Shown: positions 9,805 to 17,299 of the stretch, piece by piece
Layout: each line of letters begins with the position of its first letter
Position numbering within the stretch: the first letter of the stretch is position 1
From: Myxococcales bacterium
GTDB lineage: Bacteria > Myxococcota > Polyangia > Nannocystales > Nannocystaceae
Length of the DNA: 64,000 bases
Assembly (NCBI GenBank): GCA_016793465.1
Contig: JAEUJW010000007.1
Span: 50,300 to 114,299, forward strand
Direction of reading: 5' to 3'
Position numbers and translations under genes: made by a program
Notes under the pieces: generated by a model
Databases searched by the model: none
The model's input: only the letters and a program-made list of their open reading frames with translations
What the model was told of the DNA's origin: nothing

Positions 9805-11616
9805 ATGTCGAACACGCCGCAGCACCCGCAGCATCCGCAGCATCCGCCCGCGACGGACGCGCCCCCGGGCGCACCGATGCAACCTCACGCCCCGCCGGGC
9901 TCCTTCTCGCCGGCGCCGCACTACCCGCAGCCGGCCTTCACGCCCGCGGGTCATCCGCAGCAGCCGGTCTTCACCCCGGCCGGCGGGACCCAGCAGGGCT
10001 TCCACCCCGCGCAGCACGTGCCGCAGGCCGCGGCCCCGCAGCAACCTGTCCCTCCGGCCAGCCCGCCGCCGCCCGGTCCGCCGCCGGTGTACAGGCCGAT
10101 CACGCCCTCGCGCAACCCGATCGTCCGCCTGATCTTGTGGTTCACCGAGCCGTCGATGCTGAAGGGCATGGCGATGGGCGTGATCCTCGCGCTGATCGTC
10201 GGCGTGGCGATCCGCCTCGAGGCCATGTGGTACATCATCAGCGGCCTCCTGCTGATCCTGTTCGTGTGCCTGTTCGGGGTGATCATCGGTCACTACCTGT
10301 TCGAGCACCGCCGCAAGAAGCTCCAGGCCCGCGGCCTGGAGATGCTGCGCGAGGCCGGCGGCGAGCTCCCGGCGCTCAGCGACAACGTCATCACCATGCT
10401 GTGGAGCCGCGACCGCTCGCAGCTGCCGGCGGTGTGGGACCGCATCCGCCGCATCAAGCCCGCGGTCGAGGAGCTCGGCGGCCTGACGATCGCCGTGGTG
10501 TTCCGCACCATGGCGATGAGCGCCCTGTTCGCCGTGCTCGGCGCGGCCATCAGCTTCGCCGTGTTCCTCACCTCGTTCATGCAGGTCGAGCGCATGACCG
10601 AGCAGAACAAGCTCATCCAGCGCCAGATCAAGCAGACCGACGACCAGATGCGCTTCGAGTCCAACGCCGCCGCCGTGGCCGTGGCCCTCAGCATCGCCGA
10701 GAGCCGCCAGGCCACCCTGCGCGACCTCATCAGCGACATCGACCTGAAGGGCAACAAGGACGCGCCGCTGTGCGGCGCCGAGGTCCCGCCCAACCGCCTC
10801 GGCGAGCGCAAGCGCTGCCTGCCCGAGGACACCGCCCGCGAGCTCTCCACCTTCATCCCCCTGCTCCAGCCCTACAAGCCGGTCCTGCCCGGGGCCGACG
10901 GCGCCGAGAACCGCGTCGCCGACACCGCACGCAGCCCCGAGCAGCAGCAGTTCCTCCGCTACCTGTCCGGCAACAACATCGAGGTCGGCAGCGAGGCCCT
11001 CGACCTCTCGACCGCCTTCCTCGACCACGCCGACCTCCACGGCATCGCCCTCGAGCGCATCCGCCTCGCCGGCGTCAAGATGCGCCAGGCCCAGCTCCAC
11101 GACTCCGACCTCACCGGCGCCGTGCTCACCGGCGTCGACCTCACGCTCGGCGTGGCCTCGCGCGCCAAGCTGACCCAGGCCTTCCTCACCGACGCGGTCG
11201 TGCGCCGCGCCAACCTCTCGGGCGCCGACCTCACCGGCGCCAACCTCATCCGCGCCGACCTGTTCGGCGCCAACATGAAGGGCGCCGTCCTGCAGCAGGC
11301 CCAGCTCGGCGGCGCCATCCTCCACGGCGCGAACCTCGTCGACGCCAACCTCACCGGCGCCGACCTCGGCGACGCCGACCTCACGCTCGCCAACTTCGAC
11401 CGCGCGACCCTGCCGCAGGTCCCGCGCGTGCGCGAGGCCGCCTTCTGGTGGCTCGGCGTCTACAAGGACGACTACGCCGGCAAGCTCGGCCTCGGCCCCG
11501 AGGCCCAGCAGCGCAACCAGGCGGCGCTCGACCGCTGGAGCACCGCCAGGACCGACGAGGAGGCCGCGGCGATCGTCGCCGAGCTGAAGGCCGCCGCCCC
11601 CACCGCGCCGGGCTGA
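9805..11616 (+). CDS. Membrane-anchored pentapeptide-repeat protein
   Basis: A 603-residue protein of unknown role. Residues 1-105 are a Pro/Gln/His-rich disordered tail opening with HPQ repeats. Three hydrophobic helices follow (two at about 120-165, one at about 235-255), then a helical stretch and a region with a Cys pair. A C-terminal block of roughly 20 pentapeptide repeats of A(D/N)LxG type (about 400-535) should fold as a right-handed quadrilateral beta-helix. It is divergent from mutA. The role could be scaffolding or membrane organisation; nothing points to a substrate. Confidence 0.88.
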   Translation: MSNTPQHPQHPQHPPATDAPPGAPMQPHAPPGSFSPAPHYPQPAFTPAGHPQQPVFTPAGGTQQGFHPAQHVPQAAAPQQPVPPASPPPPGPPPVYRPITPSRNPIVRLILWFTEPSMLKGMAMGVILALIVGVAIRLEAMWYIISGLLLILFVCLFGVIIGHYLFEHRRKKLQARGLEMLREAGGELPALSDNVITMLWSRDRSQLPAVWDRIRRIKPAVEELGGLTIAVVFRTMAMSALFAVLGAAISFAVFLTSFMQVERMTEQNKLIQRQIKQTDDQMRFESNAAAVAVALSIAESRQATLRDLISDIDLKGNKDAPLCGAEVPPNRLGERKRCLPEDTARELSTFIPLLQPYKPVLPGADGAENRVADTARSPEQQQFLRYLSGNNIEVGSEALDLSTAFLDHADLHGIALERIRLAGVKMRQAQLHDSDLTGAVLTGVDLTLGVASRAKLTQAFLTDAVVRRANLSGADLTGANLIRADLFGANMKGAVLQQAQLGGAILHGANLVDANLTGADLGDADLTLANFDRATLPQVPRVREAAFWWLGVYKDDYAGKLGLGPEAQQRNQAALDRWSTARTDEEAAAIVAELKAAAPTAPG

Positions 11617-11623
11617 GACCCCG

Positions 11624-12439
11624 CTAACGCGCCGCCGCCGACGCCGACGCGACGATCTTATTAAAGATGCGGCGGGCGTTGGCGGCGGTCGACGCGGCCA
11701 CGGCCTCGGGCGCCTCGCCGCGGCAGCGGGCGATCGTCTGGACGATGTGCGGGAGGAAGGCCGGCTCGTTGCGCCCGTCGGCGGGCTTGGGCCGGAGGTC
11801 GCGCGGGGTCAGGAACGGCGCGTCGGTCTCGACGAGCAGGCGCTCCGCGGGGATCGTCTTGACGAGGTTCCTCAGGTGGGTGCCGCGGCGCTCGTCGCAG
11901 ATCCACCCGGTGATGCCGATGTTGTACCCGCGCCTCAAATACTGCTGCAGCGTCGGAGCGTCGCCGGTGAAGCAGTGCACGACGACCTGCTCCGGCGTCG
12001 GTTTAAGTTTGTCGAGCACCTCGAGGAACGCGGCGCAGGCGTCGCGCTCGTGGAGGAACAGCGGCATGCCGAGCTCGCGCGCCAGCTCGACCTGTTTATT
12101 AAACCACTGCACCTGGACCGGGCGCGGCGAGAAGTCGCGGTTGAAGTCGAGGCCGCACTCGCCGATCGCCACCACCTCGGGCTTGCCGGCGAGCTCGCGC
12201 AGCGCGTCGATCGTCGCGCCGTCGCAGCGGGCGGCGTCGTGCGGGTGCACGCCGGCCGTCGACCACAGCACCCCGGGCTTGCCGCGGGCCAGCGAGCGCG
12301 CGTCCTGGCTGCCGCGCACGCTGGTCCCGGTGACGATGATGGTGCGGACGCCCGCCGCGACGGCGCGTGCGACCACCGCGTCGCGATCGGCGGCGAACGA
12401 GCGATGACCGAGGTTCACGCCGATGTCGACGATGTCCAT
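11624..12439 (-). CDS. tatD: TatD-family metal-dependent deoxyribonuclease
   Basis: 271 residues, full length. The metal-binding motifs of the family are visible (DIGVNLGH, VHPHDA, ECGLDF, FLHERD, VHCFTGD, VETDAPFL). The stretch LRPKPADGRNEPAFLPHI places it nearer true TatD than YcfH. It is expected to be a cytosolic 3'-5' DNase/RNase-type hydrolase acting in nucleic-acid repair or turnover. It lies 7 nt from the convergent pentapeptide gene. It is also the next gene after the Y-RNA-like array on the same strand, separated by the array's U-tract. Confidence 0.93.
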   Translation of the reverse strand: MDIVDIGVNLGHRSFAADRDAVVARAVAAGVRTIIVTGTSVRGSQDARSLARGKPGVLWSTAGVHPHDAARCDGATIDALRELAGKPEVVAIGECGLDFNRDFSPRPVQVQWFNKQVELARELGMPLFLHERDACAAFLEVLDKLKPTPEQVVVHCFTGDAPTLQQYLRRGYNIGITGWICDERRGTHLRNLVKTIPAERLLVETDAPFLTPRDLRPKPADGRNEPAFLPHIVQTIARCRGEAPEAVAASTAANARRIFNKIVASASAAAR

Positions 12440-12447
12440 GGCCGGGC

Positions 12448-12453
12448 AAGGTA
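12448..12453 (-). promoter_or_regulatory. -10 box of tatD, leaderless geometry
   Basis: TACCTT on the minus strand, 8 nt before the tatD ATG and just after the U-tract that ends the RNA array. tatD is therefore probably transcribed independently of rsr. Confidence 0.55.
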
Positions 12454-12466
12454 CCCGGCCGCCTCG

Positions 12467-12482
12467 AAAAAAGCGACCGCGA
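12467..12482 (-). terminator. Intrinsic terminator ending the Y-RNA-like array
   Basis: The closing stem of module 3 (GACCGCGA at 12598-12605 with TCGCGGTC at 12475-12482) is followed by GC and six U residues (12467-12472). The RNA's own 3' stem therefore doubles as the terminator arm. Confidence 0.7.
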
Positions 12483-12506
12483 CGAGGATGAGCGAAACGT
12501 TTACGT

Positions 12507-12562
12507 GCTCTGCCGTTGAGCTACCGCCCCGCAGGTCTGGAGCGGCCTGGAATCGAACCAGG
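12507..12562 (-). other. Circularly permuted tRNA-like domain inside the Y-RNA-like RNA
   Basis: In RNA order: a 5-bp T-stem CCTGG/CCAGG closed by a perfect T-loop TTCGATT (12546-12562); acceptor 3' strand CCGCTCC (12539-12545); an 8-nt loop; acceptor 5' strand GGGGCGG (12524-12530), giving 7 pairs with one G-U; then U8-A9; then D-stem GCTC/GAGC with loop AACGGCA containing the conserved GG (12507-12521). The order T-arm, acceptor, D-arm is permuted relative to tRNA, and the place of the anticodon arm is taken by the Y-RNA stem. YrlA-type bacterial Y RNAs are known to carry a tRNA-mimicking domain. Confidence 0.85.
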
Positions 12563-12618
12563 ATCCCGTCTTCTTAAAGATGTAGTTTCGCCCGCATTCG
12601 CGGTCAAAGTCGAAAGGT

Positions 12619-12677
12619 GCCACGACGAGGGAGTCGGCAAGACGACGAACCGATGTAGTCCTGCCGGCATTCGTGGC
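12619..12677 (-). ncRNA. Y-RNA-like module 2
   Basis: Outer stem GCCACGA/TCGTGGC (12671-12677 with 12619-12625). 5' internal loop ATGC (12667-12670). 3' internal loop of 9 nt ending CTCG (12626-12634). Inner stem of 9 pairs, CGGCAGGAC/GTCTTGCCG, with one G-U (12658-12666 with 12635-12643). The loop starts TACATC (12652-12657). Stem sequences differ from modules 1 and 3 but stay paired, while the loop-flanking nucleotides GAATGC and CTCGTC are identical. Confidence 0.83.
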
Positions 12678-12762
12678 GGGTCGTGACGAGCCCACCCTCG
12701 CGGGAGGGGATCGTCGAGGAGATGACAGTTGAAGATGTACTCCTCGGCGGCATTCACGGCCC
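12678..12762 (-). ncRNA. Y-RNA-like module 1
   Basis: Outer stem GGGCCGTGA/TCACGACCC with one C-A mismatch (12754-12762 with 12678-12686). 5' internal loop begins ATGC (12747-12753). Inner stem CGAGGAG/CTCCTCG, 7 perfect pairs (12740-12746 with 12715-12721). The loop starts TACATC (12734-12739). The 3' internal loop (12687-12714) holds an extra small CCCTC/GAGGG hairpin and ends CTCG. It begins 36 nt after the rsr stop codon and directly abuts module 2, so the three modules probably share one transcript. Confidence 0.82.
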
Positions 12763-12797
12763 AAGCTCGTGCGGCTCGTTCATGAGCCGGGGGCGCG

Positions 12798-14363
12798 TCA
12801 CAGGGTGACGGCGTCGATGGTCCCGACCCAGTGGTCGGGCTGCAGGCCGCCGCTGGCGAAGGCGGCGACGATGTCGAAGACGGCGTCGGAGAAGCCGCCC
12901 ACGTTCAGGATGTCGTCGCGGTCGGGCGCCTGGAGGGTCGCCGACGGCTGGACGTCGATGCACACCAGCTTGGCGCGCGGGTTACGGCGGCGGTACTCGT
13001 TCCACTGGTCCATGACCGCGGTGCCGCGTCCGCGGGGGTCGCGGTCGTCGATCCACGACTCGTTGTCGGACACGAACACCACCAGGTCGCCGCGGGCCTT
13101 GCGCTCGTTGAGCGCGCGCAGGGGGACGGCGCAGTTGGTGCCGCCGGACGGCAAGGACGCGAGGGCCTTGGCGTTGGCGAGGACCTTGCCGTCCTTGGAG
13201 AGGTCGCAGCGGAGCACGCGGTCGTGGAACGGGATCACCTCGGTGTTCGGGTTGCGGCGGAGGAACGCGGCCGCGACGAGCGCGGCGACGTCGATGCAGC
13301 GGACCTGGGTGGTCGCGCCCTTGCGGTGGCCGGTGACCGGCGAGTGCATCGAGCCCGACACGTCGGGCAGCACGTGGACCTTGCCTTCGATCTCCGGCAC
13401 GTTGCCGAGGGCCGCCTCCATGGCGTCGTGCAGGGCCTCGCGGACGACCCGCGGGACCTTCGCGTCGGCCTGGGTGTAGGCCGTCATGAGCTGGTACGGG
13501 AAGGCGCGCGCGCGGCGGACCTCCTCGGGCGAGCGCAGGCGCTGGGCGATCTTGCGGGTGAGCGCGGGGTCGTCGAACACCTCGTGGCGCAGGAACGTGT
13601 TGAGGTTCATGCGCGTCATCTGCCAGCCGGCGTGGTCGGCGATGGCCCTCCACTCGCGCTTGCCGAGGTTCTGCGCGGTCAGCATCTGGAACGGCACGTC
13701 CGGCACCTCGCGGGTGCGGCCGTGCTTGAAGTCCTCGAACGCGCGGACCACCGCCGGCAGGTCGGACGCGCTGTACTCGCGGCCGAGCAGCCAGCCGTAG
13801 AGGGCGCGCCGGCTCGCCGTGTCCGGCTGCGGGTGCACCATCTTGACGATGTCGGCCAGCGACGGGGCCGCGCCGACGCTCGCGGCGAACACCTGGGCGT
13901 CGCTGCGGCTCGCCAGCCAGCGCTGGACCAGCCGCTTCGGGCGCGAGCCGAGCGAGCGCCGGCCGGTCACGCCCGACCGGACGATCTGCACGAACGTGCG
14001 CAGCATCTTGCCGTTGTCGACCACGCGGTCGAACACCCGCTCGAGCAGCGCGCCGTCGCGGCTCGCCAGCACCGCCAGCAGCAGCGCCGGCATGTCCTTC
14101 ATGTGCCCGCGACCGCGGGCGTAGAGCGCCGCGCGGGCGATGAACTCGGCGTCCAGCGAGGCGCACAGCTTCTGCACCGCGTCGAGCTGCTCCTGCGCCG
14201 AGGCGTAGAAGGTGCCGCCGAGGCAGCCCGTCGCCACGTACTGGGCCAGCGCCTGCTTGTCGCCGCGCTTGTAGGCGAGCCCGCCCGCCTCGTTGACCGC
14301 GGTGGCGGCGGGCGCCGGCTGGCGGCGCGAGAACAGCGAGGAGAAGAGGGTCAGGTTGGCCAT
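12798..14363 (-). CDS. rsr: Ro60/Rsr protein (TROVE domain plus von Willebrand A domain)
   Basis: 521 residues. Residues about 20-325 form the alpha-helical TROVE ring of Ro60 proteins (for example AARRAALYARGRG-like helix at 76-88 and the NLGKREWRAIADHAGWQ segment near 232). Residues 326-521 form a vWA domain with a complete MIDAS: Asp334-x-Ser336-x-Ser338, Thr409, Asp433. Ro60 family proteins bind Y RNAs on the outside of the ring and hold misfolded or degrading RNA, often with PNPase. The ATG at 14361-14363 has GGAG 9 nt upstream. Downstream on the same strand is the Y-RNA-like array. No rtcB/rtcA is present nearby. Confidence 0.95.
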   Translation of the reverse strand: MANLTLFSSLFSRRQPAPAATAVNEAGGLAYKRGDKQALAQYVATGCLGGTFYASAQEQLDAVQKLCASLDAEFIARAALYARGRGHMKDMPALLLAVLASRDGALLERVFDRVVDNGKMLRTFVQIVRSGVTGRRSLGSRPKRLVQRWLASRSDAQVFAASVGAAPSLADIVKMVHPQPDTASRRALYGWLLGREYSASDLPAVVRAFEDFKHGRTREVPDVPFQMLTAQNLGKREWRAIADHAGWQMTRMNLNTFLRHEVFDDPALTRKIAQRLRSPEEVRRARAFPYQLMTAYTQADAKVPRVVREALHDAMEAALGNVPEIEGKVHVLPDVSGSMHSPVTGHRKGATTQVRCIDVAALVAAAFLRRNPNTEVIPFHDRVLRCDLSKDGKVLANAKALASLPSGGTNCAVPLRALNERKARGDLVVFVSDNESWIDDRDPRGRGTAVMDQWNEYRRRNPRAKLVCIDVQPSATLQAPDRDDILNVGGFSDAVFDIVAAFASGGLQPDHWVGTIDAVTL

Positions 14364-14396
14364 GTCGGGGGCTCCGGTTCGTGTCAGCGGCCTATA

Positions 14397-14414
14397 AAGC
14401 AGGGCGGAGACCAG
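14397..14414 (-). promoter_or_regulatory. Possible sigma-54-type -24/-12 element upstream of rsr
   Basis: On the minus strand CTGG at 14411-14414 and TGC at 14399-14401 have the GG-N10-GC spacing of sigma-54 promoters, leaving a leader of about 25-35 nt before rsr. The CAC of the -24 consensus is absent. A TATAGG overlapping the downstream side could instead be an ordinary -10. Confidence 0.3.
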
Positions 14415-14662
14415 CGCGCACCGATGTAATGATTTCAAAGGGTTGACTCGGTGTTCGCGCGTGGGCGCGCATGAAGTCCTATCCGTCCTTATCAATCCCA
14501 TTAAAGATTTATACAGCGCGTAAAAGCCGACCGAGATGTCGTGCATCGCCGGGCGCGAGGGTCCACCATCCGGATCGGAGGAGTCACGTTCTCGCTGCGA
14601 CGACGCCGGTGATCGTCAACGCCGGCAACACGCCGAGCGCGCCGGCGGCGGGGCGCTGAGCG
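14415..14662. other. Intergenic region with an AT-rich patch
   Basis: I see no convincing gene between rsr and the SDR. A patch at about 14488-14525 is unusually AT-rich for this window and contains TATAAAT on the minus strand, which could be an additional upstream promoter for rsr with a leader over 100 nt. Confidence 0.4.
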
Positions 14663-15493
14663 TCAGCCGGGCAGCGGGGCCACGCCGACGAGCTCGGCGC
14701 TCAGCTCGTAGAACCGGCGGACGAGCTGCGCGTCGCTGGCGACGGGGTTCATCGGCGAGGGCCGACGCTTGACGAAGTAGCGGCCGGTGGTGCCCTCGAC
14801 CGCGTCGTCGAGGGCGAGGAACACCGATGTGGCGGCGGACTCGGACAGCGAGTCGCTGCCCTCCATTTCGAAGCCCTCGGTGAGCAGCTTGGTCGACGAC
14901 ACGCCGGGGTGGAGGGCGTTGACGGCGACCCCGCGGGCGGCGAGGCGGCGCGCGAGCTCGACGGTGAACAGCACGTTGGCCAGCTTCGAGGTCGCGTAGG
15001 AGGCGTAGCTGCTGAACGGCTGGCGCAGCAGCTGGGGGTCGCCCAGGTCGACGCGCCCGCGGCCGTGGGCGATCGAGCTGACGTTGACGATGCGGCGCAG
15101 GCCCTCGCCGGCGGGGCAGCCGAGCAGCAGGTGGGTGAGCAGGAAGGGGGCGAGGTGGTTGACGGCGAAGGTCGTCTCGTGGCCGTCGACGGTGCGGTCG
15201 CGGCGCTTCATGTACACGCCGGCGTTGTGGACGACGACGGCGAGCCGGTGGCCGCGGGCGTCGATCTCCCGCGCGAGCTCGCGGACCGCGGTCAGGCTCG
15301 CGAGGTCGGCGACCACCGGGTCGGGCGCGGGTCGGCCGGCGATGCCCGCCAGCTCGGCGGCGGCCGCCCGCACCCGCGCGGGGTCGCGGCCGTGGACCAG
15401 CACGCGCGCGCCCCGGCGCGTCAGTTCGCGGGCGGTCTCCCGGCCGATGCCGTCGCTGGCGCCGGTGACGAGGATGAGCGGCTCGGGCGTCAT
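14663..15493 (-). CDS. Short-chain dehydrogenase/reductase
   Basis: 276 residues, classical SDR length. Nucleotide-binding motif TGASDGIG near the N-terminus, VVHNAG, catalytic Ser in VNVSSIAHG, and YATSK (Tyr-x-x-x-Lys). The pattern NHLAPFLLTHLLL and the long substrate loop resemble the retinol-dehydrogenase-like/WW-oxidoreductase branch, which usually uses NADP(H). The substrate is not determined. The ATG at 15491-15493 is used because the glycine motif starts within 10 residues; upstream in-frame sequence looks non-coding. Confidence 0.9.
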   Translation of the reverse strand: MTPEPLILVTGASDGIGRETARELTRRGARVLVHGRDPARVRAAAAELAGIAGRPAPDPVVADLASLTAVRELAREIDARGHRLAVVVHNAGVYMKRRDRTVDGHETTFAVNHLAPFLLTHLLLGCPAGEGLRRIVNVSSIAHGRGRVDLGDPQLLRQPFSSYASYATSKLANVLFTVELARRLAARGVAVNALHPGVSSTKLLTEGFEMEGSDSLSESAATSVFLALDDAVEGTTGRYFVKRRPSPMNPVASDAQLVRRFYELSAELVGVAPLPG

Positions 15494-15829
15494 GCCCCGA
15501 ACCGTGCCGGCAAATCTTCGCGCTGTCGAGCCGGCCCGCGGGCGCGCGGCGGAGCGGTGTTTCCCGGTGAGGGCCGGGCGTGAGGGTCGTGAGTACGCCG
15601 CTCGCGCCGTCGCGCGTCGGATGATCGGTGCATGCGCACGCGAACGAACGCGGGCGGACCTGGTCTGAGGACCACGCGCCACACGCGGGTGCAACGGACA
15701 CCACCTCGGGGGAGTGTCGGCGACAGTCGGTGGGTGTTACTGTCGTCGCCGCAAAAGACCACTTGCGCGCAGCCCGGCTGCGACGCTCATGTGCCGCCGA
15801 TCGACGATCGGCAGAGGGATTATTCGTTC
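15494..15829. other. Divergent intergenic region with two inverted repeats
   Basis: No gene is seen. Two perfect inverted repeats lie on the side of the lipoprotein gene: CGACAGT/ACTGTCG (15721-15727 and 15739-15745), and GCCGATC/GATCGGC (15796-15802 and 15806-15812), the latter ending 17 nt before the ATG. A TACTGT hexamer (15738-15743) overlaps the first and could be a -10 box. These are operator candidates only. Confidence 0.4.
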
Positions 15830-17293
15830 ATGACTACGTGGAACCATGGGATTGCGAAGGGCGTCGTCGGCGCCGTGGTCGCCTGTTTCGCCTGTGTGCC
15901 GGTCGATCCGCCGGTCGAAGAGACCGGGGACAGCAGCAGCTCGAGCGAGGGCGGCGAGACCGCGTCGCCCACCGACACCGGCAACGGACCCAGCGTCCAG
16001 ACCTCGACCACGGACAACACCGAGACGACCGACAGCAGCGGCGCGACCAGCACCGGCGACACGACCGCGACCACCAGCGGCGCCTCGTGCGGCGACGGCT
16101 CGGTCAACGGCGACGAGGTGTGCGACGACGGCGCCAACGACGGGTCGTACGGCGGGTGCATGCCCGGCTGCGGCGCGTTCGGGCCGAACTGCGGCGACGG
16201 CAACGTCGACGACGGCGACGGCGAGGTGTGCGACGACGGCACCAACGACGGGTCGTACGACGGGTGCATGGCCGACTGCAAGGCGTTCGGGCCGAGCTGC
16301 GGCGACGGCAACGTCGACGACGCCGACGGCGAGGCCTGCGACGACGGCAACGACGTCGACGACGACGACTGTTCGAACGCCTGCGCGGCGCCGGTGTGCG
16401 GCGACGGCATCGTGCAGATGGGCATCGGCGAGGTCTGCGACGACGGGGTCAACGACGGCGCGTACGGCGGGTGCAACGCGGACTGCCTGTCCAAGGGCCC
16501 GTACTGCGGCGACGGCATGCTGCAGGACGCCGACGGCGAGGCCTGCGACGACGCCAACGGCGACAGCCAGGACGGCTGCCTGGGCAACTGCGCGGTCCCG
16601 CAGAGCTGCGCCGAGGTGCTGGCGTTCGACCCGGCGGTGATGGACGGCGTCTACGGGTTCACGGTCGGGGACAAGTCCTGGCAGGCGTGGTGCGACATGA
16701 CGACCGACGGCGGCGGCTGGACGCTGGCCGCCAAGGTGGCGCCGACCAACAGCTGGCAGTACGGCGACCCGCGCTGGACCAACAACGTCCTGCTGTCGCC
16801 CAACCAGCCGGGCTTCGACCACGTGTCGGCCAAGCTGGAGACGTGGAACTCGGTGCCGTTCACCGAGATCCACGTCGGCATGGAGTCGCCGAACATGCCG
16901 ATGAACAACCCGCCGACGGTCACCTACGTGACCGTCGACGTCGGGCCGCAGAACTCGCTGTACGAGCTGTTCATGCCCGACGACTACGTGGCGACCACGC
17001 TGTCCAAGGCGACCTGGTCGACGCTGGTGCCGGAGGCCTCGCTGCAGGACAACTGCGACCAGGAGGGCATCAACAACGCGCCGAACGGGATGGCCGGGGC
17101 GCGCGTGCGCATCGGCATCCTCGCCAACAAGGAGATGGACTGCAGCTCGCCGGAGTCGGTGCTCGGCCTCGGCATCGCCGGCATGCCGAACCTGTGCATG
17201 AACAACCCGTTCTCGAGCGTCGGCAACCAGAACTGCGACAACCTGGCCATGCCGGTCAAGAAGCAGGGCTTCGGCTTCATCTTCGTGCGCTGA
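15830..17293 (+). CDS. Cysteine-rich-repeat lipoprotein with fibrinogen-like C-terminal domain
   Basis: 487 residues. Signal peptide with lipobox-like VVACFAC (Cys22), then a Ser/Thr/Gly-rich linker to about 85. Next come four to five DUF4215-type repeats of pattern CGDG-x-V-x-GE-x-CDDG-x-NDG (about 87-260). The C-terminal domain opens with SCAEVL and contains WCDMTTDGGGWTL, the signature of fibrinogen-related domains. This is a surface or periplasmic lipoprotein of the sort expanded in Nannocystaceae, possibly a glycan- or protein-binding adhesin. The ATG at 15830 directly precedes the signal peptide. Confidence 0.9.
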   Translation: MTTWNHGIAKGVVGAVVACFACVPVDPPVEETGDSSSSSEGGETASPTDTGNGPSVQTSTTDNTETTDSSGATSTGDTTATTSGASCGDGSVNGDEVCDDGANDGSYGGCMPGCGAFGPNCGDGNVDDGDGEVCDDGTNDGSYDGCMADCKAFGPSCGDGNVDDADGEACDDGNDVDDDDCSNACAAPVCGDGIVQMGIGEVCDDGVNDGAYGGCNADCLSKGPYCGDGMLQDADGEACDDANGDSQDGCLGNCAVPQSCAEVLAFDPAVMDGVYGFTVGDKSWQAWCDMTTDGGGWTLAAKVAPTNSWQYGDPRWTNNVLLSPNQPGFDHVSAKLETWNSVPFTEIHVGMESPNMPMNNPPTVTYVTVDVGPQNSLYELFMPDDYVATTLSKATWSTLVPEASLQDNCDQEGINNAPNGMAGARVRIGILANKEMDCSSPESVLGLGIAGMPNLCMNNPFSSVGNQNCDNLAMPVKKQGFGFIFVR

Positions 17294-17299
17294 CGGAGA

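Larger units (their letters stand above)
12467..12605 (-). ncRNA. Y-RNA-like module 3, with inserted tRNA-like domain
   Basis: Outer stem of 8 bp (12598-12605 with 12475-12482). The 5' internal loop begins ATGC (12592-12597) and the 3' internal loop ends CTCG (12483-12491). Inner stem GCGAAAC/GTTTCGC, 7 perfect pairs (12585-12591 with 12492-12498). TACATC (12579-12584) follows the inner stem on the 5' side, as in modules 1 and 2. The apical loop is replaced by a domain of about 80 nt with tRNA T-arm, acceptor and D-arm. It ends in six U. It lies downstream of the TROVE gene on the same strand, which suggests a Ro60-bound Y RNA. Confidence 0.85.

Noticed and set aside
12507..12562. An ordinary or split tRNA gene
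   Set aside because: The arms are in permuted order, the acceptor ends are joined by a loop, there is no anticodon arm and no usable 3' end. A functional tRNA would need circularisation and cleavage, for which there is no evidence.
12501..12764. Two overlapping minus-strand open frames of 78-87 codons downstream of rsr
   Set aside because: They run through the paired stems and the tRNA-like domain; the apparent peptide is just a read-through of tRNA-like sequence, and the RNA structure explains the conservation.
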